From contig JAEDIZ010000010.1 in assembly GCA_016296635.1 (NCBI GenBank), forward strand, positions 1 to 37,410: a DNA stretch of 37,410 nucleotides, read 5' to 3'. The notes beneath the pieces were generated by a model that ran no database searches, had not been told where the DNA came from, and worked only from the letters and a program-made list of their open reading frames with translations. How positions within the stretch are numbered: position 1 is the stretch's first letter; each line of letters begins with the position of its first letter. This DNA comes from Oscillospiraceae bacterium. GTDB taxonomy: Bacteria; Bacillota; Clostridia; Oscillospirales; Oscillospiraceae. A program made the translations under genes and the position numbers. Positions 24,399 to 32,465 of this stretch are shown here, in pieces.

Positions 24399-26141
24399 TT
24401 AGCCCTCCTTCTTTCCGCCCAACGCGCCGACCTTGCAAAGCTGCCGGCAGACGCCGCAGCCGGTGCAGAGCGTGTTGTCGATGGCGACCTTGCCGTCCGT
24501 AACCCGGATGCCGGGACAGCCGATCTTCATGCAGGCCTTGCAGCCCACGCATTTATCCGTATCCGGCGTGATGGGGCCGGGATGTTTTACATACTTGAGA
24601 AGCGCGCAGGGTCTTCTGGAAATGATGACAGAAGGCTCTGCCGCTGCCAGCTCTTCCTTGACAGCCGCGTCGCACTGTGCCAGATCGTAAGGGTCAACCA
24701 CCCGCACACGGCGGATACCGACGGCTTTGCAGAGGGTTTCCAGATCGATCTTCGTGCAGGGATCGCCCTTGAGATTATAGCCTGTGGTGGGGTTCTGCTG
24801 ATGGCCGGTCATGCCGGTGATGGAGTTATCGAGAATGATAACGGTGGAATTGGATTCGTTATAGGCGGTGTTGATAAGACCCGTGACGCCGGAATGCATG
24901 AAGGTGGAGTCGCCGATGACGGCAACAGTCTTGCCCTCCGTTTCGCCGCCGCTGACCTTATTGAATCCGTGCAGGCCGGAGATGGAAGCGCCCATGCAGA
25001 TGGTGGAATCGATGGCCGCCAGCGGTGCTGCCGCGCCAAGGGTGTAGCAGCCGATATCGCCGAGGACGGTCAGCTTATTCTTTTTGAGCGTGTAGAAAAG
25101 GCCTCTGTGGGGGCAGCCGGCGCACATGACGGGCGGACGGGCAGGCATGGCTTCTTCCAGTTTCTTGCCCTCCGGTGCATCCATGCCCAGCTTCTGTCTG
25201 ACGAGGTTCTGACCGAACTCGTCCAGTGCCGGGAAGGTATCCTTGCCAACAACCTCAAGGCCGAGATTTCTGCAATGGGTTTCCACGATACCGTCCAGTT
25301 CTTCCACAACCACGAGCTTTTCAACGGACTTTGCAAATTCGAGGATTTTCTTTACCGGCAGCGGATGGATCATGCCCAGCTTCAGAACCGGGAAGCGGTC
25401 GCCGCAGGCTTCCTTGACATACTGGTAGGAGGTGGAGGAAGTGATGATGCCGACGGACTTGTCGCTGCCTTCTTCGACGCGGTTTACATCGGTGGTTTCC
25501 GCCCACTCGCGCAGATCTTCCAACCGCTTTTCCACGATGGGATGGCGCTTTTTCGCCATGCCGGGCATCATGACATATTTCTGAATATTCTTCTCATAGG
25601 GCTTTACCGGGCACTCTTCGCGCTCGCCGGTTTCCACCACGCTCTGAGAGTGTGCAACGCGGGTGCACATTTTGATGAGTACCGGCGTATCGAACTTTTC
25701 AGACAGCTCATAGGCGAGCTTTGCAAAGCGAAGGGCCTCGGCGCTGTCGGACGGCTCCAGCATGGGAACCTTTGCGGCGATGGCATAGTGGCGCGAATCC
25801 TGCTCGTTCTGACTGGAATGCATGCCCGCATCGTCTGCCACGCCGATGACCATACCGCCGTTGACGCCGGTGTAGGAAATGGTGAACAGCGGATCGGCAG
25901 CAACATTCAAACCGACATGCTTCATGGCGCAGAAGCTGCGTCTGCCGGCCAGACTTGCGCCGAAGGCGGACTCCATGGCGACCTTTTCATTGGGCGCCCA
26001 CTCTGCGTAAACCTCCGTGTATTTTGCAATGGTTTCCGTGATTTCCGTACTGGGGGTGCCGGGATAGCTGGATACGAAACTGCATCCTGCTTCATATAAG
26101 CCTCTGGCAACGGCATCGTTGCCGAGCATCAATGTTTTCAT
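24399..26141 (-). CDS. iorA: Indolepyruvate ferredoxin oxidoreductase alpha subunit
   Basis: Catalytic TPP and iron-sulfur subunit of IorAB, acting on aryl pyruvates in the cytoplasm. The 580 residues comprise an N-terminal pyrimidine-binding domain (GNDAVARGLYEAGCSFVSSYPGTPSTEI), a transketolase-C-like middle (~230-330), and a TPP domain with CAGCPHRG, GDIGCYTLG, GDSTFMHSG and NSTVIILDNSITGMTGHQQNP. The C-terminus has two [4Fe-4S] ferredoxin motifs: CVGCKACMKIGCP and CTGCGVCRQLCK. I prefer ATG 26141, which follows AGAGG; the ATG at 26159 has no such site. It precedes iorB by 2 nt. Confidence 0.97.
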   Translation of the reverse strand: MKTLMLGNDAVARGLYEAGCSFVSSYPGTPSTEITETIAKYTEVYAEWAPNEKVAMESAFGASLAGRRSFCAMKHVGLNVAADPLFTISYTGVNGGMVIGVADDAGMHSSQNEQDSRHYAIAAKVPMLEPSDSAEALRFAKLAYELSEKFDTPVLIKMCTRVAHSQSVVETGEREECPVKPYEKNIQKYVMMPGMAKKRHPIVEKRLEDLREWAETTDVNRVEEGSDKSVGIITSSTSYQYVKEACGDRFPVLKLGMIHPLPVKKILEFAKSVEKLVVVEELDGIVETHCRNLGLEVVGKDTFPALDEFGQNLVRQKLGMDAPEGKKLEEAMPARPPVMCAGCPHRGLFYTLKKNKLTVLGDIGCYTLGAAAPLAAIDSTICMGASISGLHGFNKVSGGETEGKTVAVIGDSTFMHSGVTGLINTAYNESNSTVIILDNSITGMTGHQQNPTTGYNLKGDPCTKIDLETLCKAVGIRRVRVVDPYDLAQCDAAVKEELAAAEPSVIISRRPCALLKYVKHPGPITPDTDKCVGCKACMKIGCPGIRVTDGKVAIDNTLCTGCGVCRQLCKVGALGGKKEG

Positions 26142-26161
26142 AGGATAACCTCTTTTCATTT

Positions 26162-26379
26162 CTATGCTTTATTGGACTCGGCTTTATCGCCGATGGAATT
26201 GTGTCTTGTTACGATGACTTTCTGATCATAACACAGGAACACACCCTCGACAAGCTCCTGCGCAGGCGTCCTCGTCAGAAGGCGCCTGCATGGATGGGGT
26301 ACTGCAGCAGCTTCGGGAAAATATCCCGGAAGAAGATGTTCAGGATCATGATCAGAATACTGACCGAACCGCGGCGGCA
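26162..26379 (-). other. Short uncertain reading frames between acyl-CoA synthetase and iorA
   Basis: A GTG at 26379, just past the synthetase stop, opens a 72-residue frame ending at 26162. Its second half (LVEGVFLCYDQKVIVTRHNS) looks protein-like, while its first half is Pro/His-rich. The first half reads better in another minus frame as a hydrophobic peptide (ILIMILNIFFRDIFPKLLQ) stopping at 26275. This could be a small gene, a frameshifted remnant of a membrane protein, or chance. There is no Shine-Dalgarno for the GTG. I do not recognise it. Confidence 0.25.
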
Positions 26380-26381
26380 CT

Positions 26382-28022
26382 TCAGCCGGTGATCTGTGCT
26401 TCTACCAGTCTGCCGTGGCAGTATTTCTGACGAAGCACGGGCTTTTCAATCTTGCCCGTCGGGTTGCGGGGAACCTTGTCAAAGATGATCTTGCGCGGGC
26501 GCTTGTAACGGGGGAGCTCTTTGCAGAAGGCTTCAATGTCTGCCTCTGTGCAGGTTTCTCCTTCCTTGACCTCAACGATCGCTGCGGCGATTTCGCCGAG
26601 ACGGGGCTCGGGCAGGCCGATGACTGCCACATCCTTGATCTTTTCAAAGCGTCTGAGGAAGTCCTCAATCTGCACGGGGTACAGATTTTCGCCGCCGGAG
26701 ATGATAACGTCCTTCTTCCGGTCGACCAGATAGATAAAGCCGTCGGCGTCGATCCTTGCCATATCGCCGGTGTAGAGCCAGCCGCCCTTCAGAATTTCGT
26801 TGGTTGCTTCCGGATTCTTGTAGTACTCGAGCATCACACCGGGGCCTCTGACCGCCAGCTCGCCGACTTCGTCGCCTGTGACCTCGCAGCCCTTCTCATC
26901 CACGACCTTTGCTTCCCAGAGATAACCCGGCTTGCCGATGGCGCCGACCTTTTCCACATTGTCCATGCCCAGATGCACGCAGCCCGGGCCGATGGATTCG
27001 GAAAGACCGTAGTTGGTATCGTACTTATGATGCGGGAAGACCTTCATCCAGCGATGGATCAGGCTGGGCGGAACCGGCTGCGCACCGATGTGCATCAGCC
27101 GCCACTGGTCAAGCAGATAATCGGCGAGCTTGACACGGCCGGAATCGATGGCATCGAGCATATCCTGCGCCCAAGGCACCAGCAGCCATACGATGGTGCA
27201 TTTTTCTTCCGTCACGGCTCTCAGGATCCATTCAGGCTTCACGCCGCGCAGCAGAACCGCCTTGCTGCCTGCAAGCAGGCTGCCGAACCAGTGCATCTTT
27301 GCGCCCGTGTGGTAAAGCGGCGGGATGCAGAGGAACACATCGTCCCGGGTCTGCTGATGGTGGTTCTGCTCCGTCATGCACGAGCAGATCAGTCCGTGGT
27401 GGTTATGTAAAATCGCTTTGGGGAAGCCGGTGGTGCCGGAGGAGAAATAAATCGCAGCCTCATCCGTTTCCTTCAATTCAACAGGAGGCGGATTGGACGA
27501 GCAGAAGCTCATCAGCGTCAAACAGTCCTCTGCATAGGCAGGCGTTTCTTCTTTTCCTACGAAGAACATGGTCTTCATCATGGGCAGCTTATCGAAGATC
27601 GTATCCATGCGCTCGATAAACTCCGGGCCGAAAACCAGCAGCTCCAGGTCTGCCAGATCCGCGCAGTAGCGGATCTCCTCGCCGGAATAGCGGTAGTTCA
27701 TGGGAACCACAGTGCAGCCTGCCTTCAGGATGCCGAAATAGATCGGCAGAAACTCCAGACAGTTCATCATCAGCATACCGATCTTCGTGCCGCGCTTGAT
27801 GCCGCGGCTGAGCAGCAGATTTGCAAACCGGTTGGCACGGCGGTCAAAATCCCGCCAGCTCATTTCTCTGCGGTACGGTGCGCTGCTGGACGCATTTTCG
27901 ATCAGGCTCGCTTCGCGCCATGTCACCGCCTTGTCACGGTCCTCGGAAGGATTGATCTCCACCAGCGCCGTTTCGTTTCCGAACAGACGGGCATTTCTTT
28001 CCAGCAGGTCTGTAATAACCAT
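26382..28022 (-). CDS. AMP-forming acyl-CoA synthetase (class I adenylate-forming)
   Basis: Activates a carboxylic acid to its CoA thioester through an acyl-adenylate. The 546 residues contain the P-loop YFSSGTTGFPKAILH, the YGLSESIG acyl-AMP motif, LYTGDMARIDADGFIYLVDRKKD, the hinge GGENLYPVQIE, and the catalytic lysine in NPTGKIEK near the end. There is a small insertion after residue ~25. It is the first gene behind the Tyr T-box; AAAGGAG precedes ATG 28022. The substrate is unknown. Membership of an operon with paaK and iorAB suggests an aryl or arylalkyl acid, giving the operon two CoA ligases. A fatty or branched-chain acid is the alternative. Confidence 0.92.
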   Translation of the reverse strand: MVITDLLERNARLFGNETALVEINPSEDRDKAVTWREASLIENASSSAPYRREMSWRDFDRRANRFANLLLSRGIKRGTKIGMLMMNCLEFLPIYFGILKAGCTVVPMNYRYSGEEIRYCADLADLELLVFGPEFIERMDTIFDKLPMMKTMFFVGKEETPAYAEDCLTLMSFCSSNPPPVELKETDEAAIYFSSGTTGFPKAILHNHHGLICSCMTEQNHHQQTRDDVFLCIPPLYHTGAKMHWFGSLLAGSKAVLLRGVKPEWILRAVTEEKCTIVWLLVPWAQDMLDAIDSGRVKLADYLLDQWRLMHIGAQPVPPSLIHRWMKVFPHHKYDTNYGLSESIGPGCVHLGMDNVEKVGAIGKPGYLWEAKVVDEKGCEVTGDEVGELAVRGPGVMLEYYKNPEATNEILKGGWLYTGDMARIDADGFIYLVDRKKDVIISGGENLYPVQIEDFLRRFEKIKDVAVIGLPEPRLGEIAAAIVEVKEGETCTEADIEAFCKELPRYKRPRKIIFDKVPRNPTGKIEKPVLRQKYCHGRLVEAQITG

Positions 28023-28044
28023 GATTGTAAACTCCTTTCAAAAC

Positions 28045-28319
28045 AAAAAAACATCCTCTGTGCATCTTGCACAGAGGACGAGAAAATCCCGTGGTACCAC
28101 CTCAGTTTACCGCTTGCGCGGCCTCAGGATACTAACATATCCTTTACGCTGTAACGGGCGTCCCCGTCATCGCCTACTTGCAGAAAAACCTGCCTTCAGG
28201 ATGCTGCTCAGAAAGGTATTTCAGATTCCGTTCCCTGCTGCCTCGCACCGCCTGGCAGCTCTCTGAAGGGTTGCTCGAAATCCTACTCGGTTTTCGTCAC
28301 CGCATTTATCATTGCGGCT
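28045..28319 (-). promoter_or_regulatory. T-box riboswitch, tyrosine specifier (UAC)
   Basis: Minus-strand leader that senses uncharged tRNA. The antiterminator T-box AGGTGGTACCACGG is at 28089-28102. The competing terminator (28069-28080 with 28052-28063, 12 bp with one G-T pair, 5-nt loop) ends in seven Ts (28045-28051). Stem I has AGAGAG and GGTGCGAGGC distal motifs. In the specifier loop, TGAAATACC lies between the paired CGGAATC and TTTC. Aligned base for base with AGAATATCC of the ileS T-box, the codon position reads TAC (plus-strand 28216-28218), Tyr. The TGGT bulge fits a tRNA with discriminator A, as in tRNA-Tyr. It controls the synthetase-iorAB-paaK-ACT-aminotransferase operon. T-box identity is very firm; the specifier is firm but inferred. 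Confidence 0.93.
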
Positions 28320-28348
28320 ACTTTAACACACAAAACCGATAAAGTCAA
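28320..28348 (-). promoter_or_regulatory. Promoter of the Tyr T-box operon
   Basis: Minus strand TTGACT (28343-28348), 17-bp spacer, TAAAGT (28320-28325), directly ahead of the T-box stem I. Confidence 0.8.
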
Positions 28349-28371
28349 CCTTTTTTTCTGCATTTTTTCAC

Positions 28372-29871
28372 TTACACGCCATAGATCTCTTTACATTTAT
28401 TTTCGAGATAGGAAAGATAGGCGTCCGGGTTGAGCCCCTCGCCCAGTACCTTCTGCATGATCTCGGCGGGCTTATACAGACTGCCGTACTGCCAGATATG
28501 CTCCCGGTTCCAGTCGTTGATGGGAGCAAAGTTACCGGCTGCAAGGCAGCCGTCCACATCAACACTCTCGCGCATCTTCTGCAAAAACTGCACGCCGTAG
28601 GCGCTGCCGAGCGCATAGGCTGGGAAATATCCGATGGAACCGCCGGACCAATGGCTGTCCTGCAGAACGCCCTGCCGGTCATCCGGAACATCCACGCCCA
28701 GATATTCCTGATAAAGCCGTTTCCACTCGCCGGGCAGATCGTGTACCGAAAGCTCACCCGCCATGACGCGCTTTTCAAGCTCATACCGGATCATCACATG
28801 CAGGCAGTAGGTCACCTCGTCCGCTTCCGTCCGGATCAAAGATGGCTGCACCCGGTTGACGGCTTTGTAAAAATCCTCCGCGCTGAACTGCTTGAGATAC
28901 GGGAACAGCTCCTGCAGCTGCGGAAACAGAAAACCGGTAAATGCACGGCTGCGTCCCAGCAGATTCTCATAGAACCGGCTTTGGCTCTCATGGATGCCCA
29001 TGGAAACGCCGCCGTCCAGAACGGTATAGGCAAGATCGTCGCTGCTGCCCGTATCATAGAGTGCGTGACCGTTCTCATGGATCACGGAAAACATGGACGA
29101 AGAGAAATTATCCGGCTGATAGTGGGTCGTGACACGCTCGTCAAAATGAGAGCCGAGGCTGGTGGTAAAAGGATGCTCCGTGGTGGAGAAGCCGACATGG
29201 GCCGGGTCCAGTCCCATGATCTGCATCAAACGTAAAGAAAGCGCCTGCTGCTGATTCTCCGGTGCTTGACCCCAAAGGCACGCATCGGAAACCTGCGGTT
29301 TCTCCGCCACCTTTTTGATTAACGGCACCAGCCGCTGCCGAAGCGCATCAAAGAACCGGTCACAGGTCTGCCGGTCAAGCCCGTCCTCATATTCGTTCAG
29401 CCAGTAGTCATACGGATCCTTATCCGGCGCGCAGTAACCTGCAAAGCGGCGGTTGGTTTCAAAAATCTTCTCCAAAAGCGGTTCAAAGGAAGCGAAATCG
29501 TTATTCCGCTTGGCATTCTGCCAGACATCGTCCGCCTCGTTCAGCAGCTCCTGATAAGCCACATATTCCTCCATGGGAATCTTCTGCATCTGACGGATTT
29601 CCTTGAGCAGAAGAAATACCATGCGCTGCTCTTTTTCCGTCAGCTCCTGCTTCTGCGAATCAAGAAATTCCAGGAGCTTCACCGTCTGCTCCCCGGTGGA
29701 GAGCTTATACTGTTCCTCGCTGAGAACCGCAAGCGTTCTGCCGCGGTTTGCTGCCGTACCCTTCGGCGCGGTGGTCATGCCGTCATAGGAAATCAGTCCC
29801 ATGGCGTGATCGTATGCAGACATCTTTGCCTGCAGCGTCATCAGGTTTTCTTTTGCCTGTTCGAGCGTCAT
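28372..29871 (-). CDS. M32 family metallocarboxypeptidase (Taq type)
   Basis: Zinc carboxypeptidase that removes C-terminal residues from peptides, probably cytoplasmic since no signal peptide is present. It is almost entirely helical with 499 residues, as in Taq carboxypeptidase. The zinc motif HExxH is HENGH at 265-269, and the third ligand lies in GIHESQSRFYEN about 25 residues later; DPAHVGFSTTEHPFT is also typical. I place the start at Met 29871, seven bases after GGAGG; the ATG six bases earlier would touch the site. It follows murI by ~75 bp with a hairpin between, so it may be partly cotranscribed. No clear terminator is seen before the T-box promoter. Confidence 0.93.
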   Translation of the reverse strand: MTLEQAKENLMTLQAKMSAYDHAMGLISYDGMTTAPKGTAANRGRTLAVLSEEQYKLSTGEQTVKLLEFLDSQKQELTEKEQRMVFLLLKEIRQMQKIPMEEYVAYQELLNEADDVWQNAKRNNDFASFEPLLEKIFETNRRFAGYCAPDKDPYDYWLNEYEDGLDRQTCDRFFDALRQRLVPLIKKVAEKPQVSDACLWGQAPENQQQALSLRLMQIMGLDPAHVGFSTTEHPFTTSLGSHFDERVTTHYQPDNFSSSMFSVIHENGHALYDTGSSDDLAYTVLDGGVSMGIHESQSRFYENLLGRSRAFTGFLFPQLQELFPYLKQFSAEDFYKAVNRVQPSLIRTEADEVTYCLHVMIRYELEKRVMAGELSVHDLPGEWKRLYQEYLGVDVPDDRQGVLQDSHWSGGSIGYFPAYALGSAYGVQFLQKMRESVDVDGCLAAGNFAPINDWNREHIWQYGSLYKPAEIMQKVLGEGLNPDAYLSYLENKCKEIYGV

Positions 29872-29899
29872 CCGCATCCCTCCTGCTTCTTATGAACAG

Positions 29900-29922
29900 A
29901 AAACGCGGTCTGTGCGACCGCG
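29900..29922 (-). terminator. Probable terminator after murI
   Basis: Seven-bp perfect GC stem (29904-29910 with 29916-29922, 5-nt loop) followed on the minus strand by TTTTCTGTT, about 26 nt after the murI stop. Confidence 0.65.
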
Positions 29923-29947
29923 GATCTGCAACTTATATATGCCTACC

Positions 29948-30736
29948 CTATGCATCCTGCATTTCATAGCGCAAAAGCGCCCTGCTCAGTTCAAGCATTT
30001 CTTCCCCGGGCACAGAATTGCGGAACTCCACAAAGCCTGCCTCCGTGCTGGGATTGCGCCAGCCCTTCTGCTCCAGCTTTCGCATGAGCTGCATTGCAAC
30101 GCCGGTGCTGCCGTCGATGATCTCCGGTCGGCTGCCAACGACCTTGCGGATGGCACTTCGCAGGAAGGGATAATGCGTACAGCCTAATACAATGGCGTCT
30201 ACGGGTTCTTTCAGAAAAGGCTCCAGCTTCTCATTCAGATAGCTTTCCACCTGATCTCCGCGCAAAATGCCCTGCTCCACGAATTCCATCAGTCCCGGGC
30301 ACGCCACGGGGATGATCTGCGCCCGGCCTGCGTACTGCTGACGAAGGCGGTTGAACTTTTCCTCCCGGACGGTCATGGGCGTCGCCATCATCAGGATTCT
30401 GCCGCCCTGAAATTTTTCAGCCGCCGGCTTGATGGCAGGCTCGATGCCGATGACGGGAAGCTCCGAATACTCCTCCCGCAGCATCCGGATCGCCGCCGAG
30501 GTCGCCGTATTGCAGGCAATTACCAGCGCCTTGCAGCCCGCATCAACAAGCATATTGCAGGCGGCAAGAGTCAACTCCCGAACCTCCTGCACCATGCGCA
30601 CGCCGTAGGGGGCATGCAGAGAATCGCCGAAATAGAGATAGTTTTCCTGCGGGAAGCACTTTACCGTTTCACGCAGCACGCTGATTCCGCCAAGTCCGGA
30701 ATCAAAAAAACCGATCGGGTCGGTACATCTATCCAT
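29948..30736 (-). CDS. murI: Glutamate racemase
   Basis: Cofactor-independent racemase making D-glutamate for peptidoglycan. The 262 residues carry GFFDSGLGGISVL at the N-terminus, the first catalytic cysteine in IACNTATSAA, GIEPAIKPA, and the second catalytic cysteine in LGCTHYPFL. The start at 30736 is preceded by GGAGG and by a well-formed promoter. An open frame extends upstream but crosses that promoter and so is not used. Standard length and intact active site. Confidence 0.96.
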   Translation of the reverse strand: MDRCTDPIGFFDSGLGGISVLRETVKCFPQENYLYFGDSLHAPYGVRMVQEVRELTLAACNMLVDAGCKALVIACNTATSAAIRMLREEYSELPVIGIEPAIKPAAEKFQGGRILMMATPMTVREEKFNRLRQQYAGRAQIIPVACPGLMEFVEQGILRGDQVESYLNEKLEPFLKEPVDAIVLGCTHYPFLRSAIRKVVGSRPEIIDGSTGVAMQLMRKLEQKGWRNPSTEAGFVEFRNSVPGEEMLELSRALLRYEMQDA

Positions 30737-30776
30737 TCTCCGCGCCTCCTTTCTATTGATTTCCGATTTCGTCCGT

Positions 30777-30804
30777 ATTATACCACATACAGAAAAAATA
30801 ACAA
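30777..30804 (-). promoter_or_regulatory. Promoter of murI
   Basis: Minus strand TTGTTA (30799-30804), 16-bp spacer, perfect TATAAT (30777-30782) with an extended -10 TGG just before it. Confidence 0.78.
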
Positions 30805-30822
30805 GGATGCCGTAAGAAACAA

Positions 30823-30853
30823 AAGCACCCGGAGCGGTTTGCTCCGGGTGCTT
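30823..30853 (-). terminator. Intrinsic terminator of the ABC operon
   Basis: Thirteen-bp GC-rich stem (30823-30835 with 30841-30853, 5-nt loop), 11 nt after the permease stop, with TTTTGTTTC following on the minus strand. Confidence 0.88.
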
Positions 30854-30864
30854 CATATATGGAA

Positions 30865-32463
30865 TTATGCCAGTTCCTCGTATCGTCTGACACCCTTTGT
30901 GGATATCCACTGCCGGATCAGCAAGACCGCTGCCAGCATCACTGCCGTGCAGATCGCCATATACGCCAGCGGCGAGAAGCTCTTGAACAAAAACACATAA
31001 TAAGGAATCGCCATTGCTGCCACAAGGCCCATGCCGAAGAGCATCGATGTCAGGACGCCAATGCTCTGCTTGACCGCCTGCGTTTCGTTCAGCCAGTCCA
31101 GTCTTGCGTGGCGGATGCCCGTCATCATGCCGAATACAGCCGTCAGCTCCATATAGGCCAGCACGCAGGCCGCCAGCAGCAGGATCTGCAGCACAGTCAG
31201 CTTCAGAGCGATTGCAAAACTGATGATCAGAAACAGCGTCGGCAGAAGCGTCACAAGCTCTGCCAAGAGAAGCTTCGTGCCGATGATCTGCATGGTCGTG
31301 ATCGGCATAGCGCGCAGCACCCAGTAGCTCTTGCCCTCCATGGAGGGGGAAGGTGCCGTAAATATCACCATTGACAGAATCAGGCAGCAGCCCAGCGCAG
31401 CGATCAGAACCAATTGCTCCAGAGGAAGTCCCAGCATCTGCAGCAGTTCCAGAACAGCCTGCTTCTTCACCAGAAGCACCACACCACCTGCGATCAGGAA
31501 CAGAATTCCCATTCCCGCATTGAGCATATAGGAAGGACTTGCACCCAGATGCGCCAGTTCCCGGCGCAGAAGCGCCCGGTTCGGAGACTGCACCTGCATC
31601 GCCTCACGGCGATAGACCTTCTTCTTTGCGGCACGTTCTGCCGTGACCACGCTGATAAAGGCGCGTGCGAGCAGATAGTACACGACCGCAAGCGGCAGAA
31701 CCGTCACCAGAACAGACAGCAGCAGGGAAATCGCATTGCCGTTTGCCACGGCGTCACCCAGCCAAAGCAGCGGCTTGACAGCGCCGAGCTTGCCCGCCAG
31801 CAGCGCACCGTTCTCCGCCAGCCGTGTGATGTAGACGTTCATTCTTGCGCAGAACACAAAGTAAACGCCGAGGAACGCCACGGAGAAAACCATGGTAACA
31901 AGGCTCTTCTTTTCCACCCGGGAAACGATCAGCGAAATGAGCCACGCGATCAGGCAGGATACCGCCATTGCCAGCATCGGCATCGTCAGCGTCAGCACGA
32001 TCAGACTGACAATTCCCATTGCCGTGAAGCCGCACTGCAGCACCCATACAACAACAGCGGGCGCAATGACAAGGATGCCGAAGAAGAAGTTCAGAAGATA
32101 GAGCGTCAGCATCCGGCTGAGTAAGATCATCCCTGCCGGAATGGGCATGGCCAGCAGGCGTTCGTTGTCCTTCGCCTCAAAAAGCTGCGCTTTTGCCGTG
32201 AAAACGCTGCCGATGAACATCAGGGCAAACGCGATCAGCCACATCATGGTGAAATAGAACCAGTCAAGGCCAAGCATCCGGAACGGGCCGGCAATGGTAT
32301 CAAACAAATGGAAAAACAGGAACATCAGTGCGCCGAGTGCGTAGATCATCAGGAAGGTAAAGCCGATAATCTTGCCTGCGGACTGCTTCTTTTTCGATCG
32401 GGCAGACCCGGTGAAGATACTCACAAAGATCGCCCATTGCACCTTCAAAAGGGCTTTGAGCAT
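30865..32463 (-). CDS. ABC-2-like transporter permease
   Basis: Large integral membrane protein of 532 residues with about a dozen hydrophobic segments, grouped in two halves around a basic cytoplasmic loop near residues 270-310 (AERAAKKKVYRREAMQ). It resembles permeases that pair with a single ABC-2 ATPase in Firmicutes. SLIVSRVEKKS and the conserved DNERLLAMPIPAG segment (~97-110, probably contacting the ATPase) are visible. It follows the ATPase by 2 nt and ends at a terminator. Substrate unknown; export of a peptide or drug is common for such pairs but not shown here. Confidence 0.85.
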   Translation of the reverse strand: MLKALLKVQWAIFVSIFTGSARSKKKQSAGKIIGFTFLMIYALGALMFLFFHLFDTIAGPFRMLGLDWFYFTMMWLIAFALMFIGSVFTAKAQLFEAKDNERLLAMPIPAGMILLSRMLTLYLLNFFFGILVIAPAVVVWVLQCGFTAMGIVSLIVLTLTMPMLAMAVSCLIAWLISLIVSRVEKKSLVTMVFSVAFLGVYFVFCARMNVYITRLAENGALLAGKLGAVKPLLWLGDAVANGNAISLLLSVLVTVLPLAVVYYLLARAFISVVTAERAAKKKVYRREAMQVQSPNRALLRRELAHLGASPSYMLNAGMGILFLIAGGVVLLVKKQAVLELLQMLGLPLEQLVLIAALGCCLILSMVIFTAPSPSMEGKSYWVLRAMPITTMQIIGTKLLLAELVTLLPTLFLIISFAIALKLTVLQILLLAACVLAYMELTAVFGMMTGIRHARLDWLNETQAVKQSIGVLTSMLFGMGLVAAMAIPYYVFLFKSFSPLAYMAICTAVMLAAVLLIRQWISTKGVRRYEELA

Positions 32464-32465
32464 GG

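Noticed and set aside
23813..24552. Longer 5' ends of paaK (to 23908) and iorB (to 24552)
   Set aside because: Both extensions run into the preceding gene in another frame; the internal ATGs have good AGGAG-type sites and match family N-termini.
24582..26099. 505-codon plus-strand frame opposite iorA
   Set aside because: Antisense to iorA, whose cofactor motifs are all intact.
28214..28220. Reading the second T-box specifier as ATA (Ile) or AAT (Asn)
   Set aside because: The register set by the ileS T-box, with equal distances to both flanking stems, gives TAC. ATA is also rare as a specifier and does not fit the aromatic pathway genes.
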